NCBI RefSeq assembly: GCF_902148845.1
Contig: NC_043763.1
Coordinates: forward strand, 12,639,170 to 12,703,169
Length of the DNA stretch: 64,000 bases
Direction of reading: 5' to 3'
Source: Salarias fasciatus
Taxonomy: Eukaryota > Chordata > Actinopteri > Blenniiformes > Blenniidae
Shown here in pieces: positions 56,711 through 64,000 of this stretch; the stretch's first letter is position 1; every line of letters starts with the position of its first letter. Under the pieces are notes generated by a model. The model had not been told where the DNA came from. It made no database searches and saw nothing but the letters and a program-made list of their open reading frames with translations. The translations under genes were made by a program, and so were the position numbers.

Positions 56711-56762
56711 CTTTCTTCAAGTTTTCTCTGTACAGGTTTATCCTTTCAGCCTTTGTGTGTTC
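56711..56762 (-). other. pak2: Probable pak2 untranslated internal exon (52 nt)
   Basis: On the minus strand TTGTTGTTGTTGTAG/GAACACAC starts the exon and TTGAAGAAAG/GTAGGC ends it; both splice sites are good. It lies between the 60-kb promoter and the ATG exon. Confidence 0.45.
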
Positions 56763-56764
56763 CT

Positions 56765-60050
<3,286 letters not shown>

Positions 60051-60054
60051 TCAC

Positions 60055-60470
60055 CGGTTGTTGTGAACCGCAGAAAAAAACAACCGCACTCCGGACCAAC
60101 TCTCCAAACTCCGCCCCGCGTCTGCTTCCCCCGAGTCTTTCTGGAGCCCAGTTTCCACGCTGAGATTTCACAAACGCCCTCGAGCTTCAAAAAGTGATAG
60201 AGAATTTAAACATGCGGGCACTTTCGTCTAATCTCTCTTTCCCCCCAGAGAGCGTCTGGTCCGGCCCGGGGAGGAACCTGCTGGAGAGGAAGCGGAACGT
60301 CGTAGCAAGCAGCGCAGCGAGTCGGAACCGCTCGGCTTCCGTAGCGCTCATTGGACGAGTCGAATCCGCGCGTAAAACGAGTGCGCAACTTTGCAAGTGC
60401 GCAAGTGTGCCGAGACAAGACAGGAAACGAAAGACGGTGATTTCAGAATAAGACGAGTTTTGTTTTACAC
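60055..60470. promoter_or_regulatory. Bidirectional CpG promoter of pak2 (minus) and hltf (plus)
   Basis: GC-rich, CpG-dense block. On the minus strand it ends in a strong donor at 60,055 (ACAACCG/GTGAGT), fitting the first untranslated pak2 exon. hltf begins about 0.65 kb to the right on the plus strand. An inverted CCAAT box (CTCATTGG near 60,350) lies in the middle. Start sites are not resolved. Confidence 0.55.
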
Positions 60471-61114
60471 TCGGATAAAAAAACCGCTTGCAAAATCATC
60501 AGTGTTCATATCGGTTTTGTCAAACATATTTTAGTTCAGAGGCCTCATACAGTCTAATTTTATCTAAAATAGAGCCACAATAACCTTTCAATTCAGACTT
60601 TATGATTTTTATTTGCTGTCTATATTTTTCGCAGAAACAAACAGTTCCGAATAAAATTTACTACAATTCCAACACCAAGTGAATTGTAATGGTACGTCCT
60701 CTTGCAACGTACAATAAAATTAAAAAAAAAGTTAAAAACTTCCTTTTGTGTAACCCACAGCGAAAAGTGGGTTTTATTTTGAAGGTGCAGGACGGAAGCT
60801 TTATACTTTAAACTTGGGTTTTTTTGCAGTTGGAGTATCTCAAACAACAACAGAAGCTGCAAAACTGCGAGAAACCACAGTCCTGTTTGAAAACCCGAAG
60901 GTAGAACAAAGCGTATGTCATGTTCAGACACTTTTCCGTGCAAGCATTCGTGAATTAATGTTATACAATCCGAGGCACATTAGCAGTGTTTGCTAACCAG
61001 TGTGTATAAATGAAGCGTTGTGTGTGGGCATGTCCAGTGCTGAGCCCAGTTCATCAGATATTTTATGTTATTTTACTACAACGTGTGTTTTCCTGTGCTG
61101 TGTCTCTGAAGGCG

Positions 61115-63934
61115 ATGTTTTCTCGCGGGTGGAGGTTTGGCTGGAACCGGTACAGGGAGGTGGACCTCTTTACGGACCGACATGAATCCAGTGCAGAAAC
61201 CCTGTCGCAGGCCATCAGAGCTGCAGCCTCCGAGGATCCAGAGGCGGATGGCAGCGTGCTGTTTGGCCACCTGCAGGGGACTGTGGTGGGCCTCAGATAC
61301 TACACAGGAGTGGTGAGTGTGGATGTGGGCCACCGTGGTTTCTTCAGGGCAGTGGGGACCAACCTGGGAGTCTGCCAGAGATCACAGAGGGGCATTAAAG
61401 TCACTACCTGCCCTGATGTTGTCTGTTTGACTTCACAAACCCATTGATCAAGGACGAAGTCCACAGCCTTTCTCACAGCAATTTTAGGGAGGGTTTCAAA
61501 GAAAAAGATGCCAGAAACCAGAGCTCTGGAGCCCTGATTTCACAAGGCATAAGGAAACAAGATACAAGACATTGTCATATCCCACAATGAACGTGAGGCA
61601 ACATTGAGTTTTTTTATTCATCCAACAGGTAAACCCAGGGGAGATGGTCGGTTTAGTGCGGCAGCCTCAGAATCCATACGACCGCAACGCTGTGATGGTT
61701 GCCAACATTTACGGCAATCAGGTGGGACATATCAAGAAGGAGCTGGCCGCAGCGATGGCGCACGTCATGGACAACAACCTGGCTAAAGTAGAGGGGTGAG
61801 ATGCTCCTGTTATGCACAGCGATTTACTACAAATATCTTCATGTAACATTTAGTTTCTCATTTTATATTTAGAGCTTTTATAATGTTCCATTCTTTATTT
61901 TAGGGTGGTGCATTCAGGTACTAGAAATAGCTTCACTATGCCTGTGATGCTGTCCTTCTGGGGACGAGAAGAGAATAGAAAGTCTGTGACTGAGCTGATG
62001 GCCCGTCGGGGATATAAACTCAACACAAGTGGAAGCGCACTATCAGGTACACTTACCTCTCCAAAGGTTTTACACAAAGTCCTCTTTATTTTAGACTGTC
62101 AATATTCAGTGACCAACTTATTTTGGATTTCAGGTGTGAATCCAAAATCCTACAGTAGTACAGCTGGACAAGCTCTCTCATTCAAAAAAGGTGTGACTGT
62201 CCCACTAACAGCAGAGGAGGTAAAGTAGATAATAGATGTTGATGTAATGTGTCAAACTCTGTTATTGATTTTAGAATTATTACATTTTACAATAATGTTA
62301 TTTGCTGCAATAGAATAACAAAAGATCGGGGTTTTATTGTTTCACAGATATCATCTCTGTATTTTTAAATAGGGTTAAAGAGACTTTTCTGATTAGAACG
62401 TAGTCTCTAACATCGCATCTATTATCCAAGAGTGTGTTTAAATTAGAATGTGAGCTCATGATTAACATTTGCTGCCATGTTTCTTTCAGCTGAAGAATGC
62501 GTTCGATAACCTGTTCGAAGATTTGATGGAGAGTAAAGATGGTGAGAAAGGAGCAGCTAAGGCATGTATTGGAGAGTTTTATCACTCTCATGACTTGGTT
62601 AATACCGATCTTGACACAACCATATCTTCCACCGCGTTTCCCTGACAGCCTGGATCTGTGTCTTTGCAGGCTGTGTGTACTCCCCTCCTGCCTCACCAGA
62701 AGCAGGCGCTGTCCTGGATGTGTGCTCGAGAGAACAAGTCTGCTCTGCCACCGTTCTGGGAGAAGAGAGGCGAGCTGTACTACAACAGTGTCACGGGCTT
62801 CTCTGCAAAAGAAATACCAGAGAGGCTTCGAGGAGGGATACTGGCGGACGACATGGGGCTGGTAAAAATCGCTCACATCAAACTCTCATTTGTTTTTCCT
62901 CTTCAGTGCCTCAAAAACATGGTGCGATTCAAAGAAGTCGAAAAGCAGGTCCAAGAAATCAGACCAAGCAAAGATCAGCCCGGCCAACAACAACAGACCC
63001 AGCAATTATTGCAACAGCAGCAATTCCTAAATAAATACACCGAAAATGTTAGTTCAAACATCCAAACTCACACACTAGTTTCCCCACACTGGTCAGGAGG
63101 ACCTCATAGTCATGATCTTGTGGTTGGAAAAAGCTGTAGTGAAGTTTAACAAAAAGCTGCAACTGATACTTGGAGCGCAGAGTAGTCGTCCATAATCCCA
63201 AAATATACACCTCTTTGTTCAACGCTGTCCGTAGGATTTATAATACGGAGTGTTTGGGTCATACACAGCTTTTCCTCTGTTAACTCTCTACACTCGTCTT
63301 AAAAAAAGCAGGAATCAAATTTAATGGCTGCACAAATGCAACTCGGAAGGTAAAATAATTACAGCTAAAGTCTGGTATTTTAAGATTTTAAGAAAATACA
63401 TTTATTTTGGGCAAACTGTGCTTAAGTTCAGACAAAATTACAGTCGTACTTTAACACTCAAATACCTCTTAGTGAGAGTAATGTGAGTTTTTCTAATCCA
63501 CTTCTTCCTCCATGAAGGGGAGGTTTTTCTGTGTTGATATTTTACGAAGCACTCTTTCCCCTTTTCAGGGTAAAACCCTGACGACCATCGCTCTGATCCT
63601 CACTAACTTTCACGAAGGGAAGCCGCTGCCTGTGGATGAAAGCGTAAGTATTTGATTTCTAAACTGTATGAAAGCAATCTGCTCAGTGATTACAGACTGT
63701 GTGTTTCTGTGTTTACTGGAGAAACAGGCTTCACCATTAAAAGGTCAAAACAGATCCCACATGGACTCCGAGCTAGAAGGTAACCTCACTTTATGATCTG
63801 TTCTGTGAGGATGAGTGGAAACGTGAAACGAGAAGTCTGAACGCACAGGGGCAGTGATATGGCGGCTTCTTTTCAGGACGCAGCCACGCAGATGCTGGAG
63901 GAGGAGTCGATACACAAAGTGGGCCGTCAGACCG
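61115..63934 (+). CDS. hltf: Helicase-like transcription factor, N-terminal part (gene runs off the window)
   Basis: Nine exons are visible: 61115-61312, 61629-61795, 61904-62046, 62134-62219, 62490-62561, 62670-62861, 63569-63643, 63728-63779, 63877-63934 (about 347 codons). HLTF is a Rad5-type SNF2 translocase and E3 ligase that reverses stalled replication forks and polyubiquitinates PCNA. A HIRAN domain (binds 3'-OH DNA ends) runs from VLFGHLQGTVVGLRYYTGV to GNQVGHIKKELA. TPLLPHQKQALSWM is the SNF2 Q-motif, and the Walker A reads ILADDMGL/GKT, split exactly by intron 6. Intron 5 appears to use a GC donor. The ATG is the first in the frame of the first coding exon, which may have an acceptor just before it (CTGAAG/GCGATG). 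The last two exons are in the poorly conserved linker and less sure. ATPase core and RING lie outside. Confidence 0.93.
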
Positions 63935-64000
63935 GTGAGTAACTTGTGTCATATTGATTGCCATGTTTTTGATATTATTTAGCTTTTAGTTGTCTATTTC

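Noticed and set aside
62658-63149. Frame with a glutamine-rich segment near hltf exon 6
   Set aside because: Read-through of exon 6 into intron 6; the GK of the Walker A motif is supplied by the exon at 63,569, so the Q-rich part is intronic.

Overview
The window looks like nuclear DNA of a ray-finned (teleost) fish. Genes are vertebrate, multi-exon and compact with short introns. Long CA/TG microsatellites are abundant, and there are several copies of the common teleost tRNA-derived SINE as well as decayed L1-like and RTE-like LINE fragments. No prokaryotic operon, CRISPR array, rRNA gene or recognisable retrovirus was seen. Coding exons were placed by hand from splice sites, reading phase and remembered family sequences; no alignment was run.

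Layout. 1-13.3 kb has no recognisable coding exon. It holds microsatellites, several blocks that look like conserved regulatory DNA, a GC-rich promoter-like block at 9.05-10.33 kb crowded with non-B-DNA sequence, and a tandem pair of RE1/NRSE-like sites (REST-binding) at 10,831-10,882. 13.97-19.55 kb (minus) is a complete REEP5/6-family gene, most like reep6 (184 aa). 19.9-25.6 kb is intergenic with LINE and SINE remains. 25.84-32.80 kb (plus) is a complete SLC1A excitatory amino acid transporter of the EAAT5-like group (11 exons, 559 aa). It converges on elavl1/HuR (minus, coding 36.34-38.61 kb, 325 aa), whose long, very U-rich 3' UTR fills 33.85-36.34 kb and whose 5' UTR exon lies near 41.7-41.9 kb. 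43.07-46.06 kb (minus) is a TSPAN3-related tetraspanin (248 aa). 49.45-54.46 kb (minus) is pak2 (514 aa), with untranslated exons reaching to about 60.05 kb. From 61.1 kb to the right edge (plus) runs the 5' half of hltf, which leaves the window. pak2 and hltf are head to head around a GC-rich promoter at 60.06-60.47 kb.

The genes do not form one pathway: ER-membrane shaping, glutamate transport, mRNA stability, a tetraspanin, a Rac/Cdc42 kinase and replication-fork repair. Two themes recur. REEP6 and EAAT5-type transporters are both known for retinal roles and sit side by side here. Splicing signals are often unusual: two GC-AG introns (slc1a, hltf), C-run polypyrimidine tracts in slc1a, a microsatellite acting as a polypyrimidine tract in pak2, and a 17-nt pak2 microexon.

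The best candidates for something new are the REST-site doublet beside an unannotated promoter-like block, a perfect 25-bp hairpin in a pak2 intron, and the U-rich 3' UTR of elavl1, which may bind its own product.
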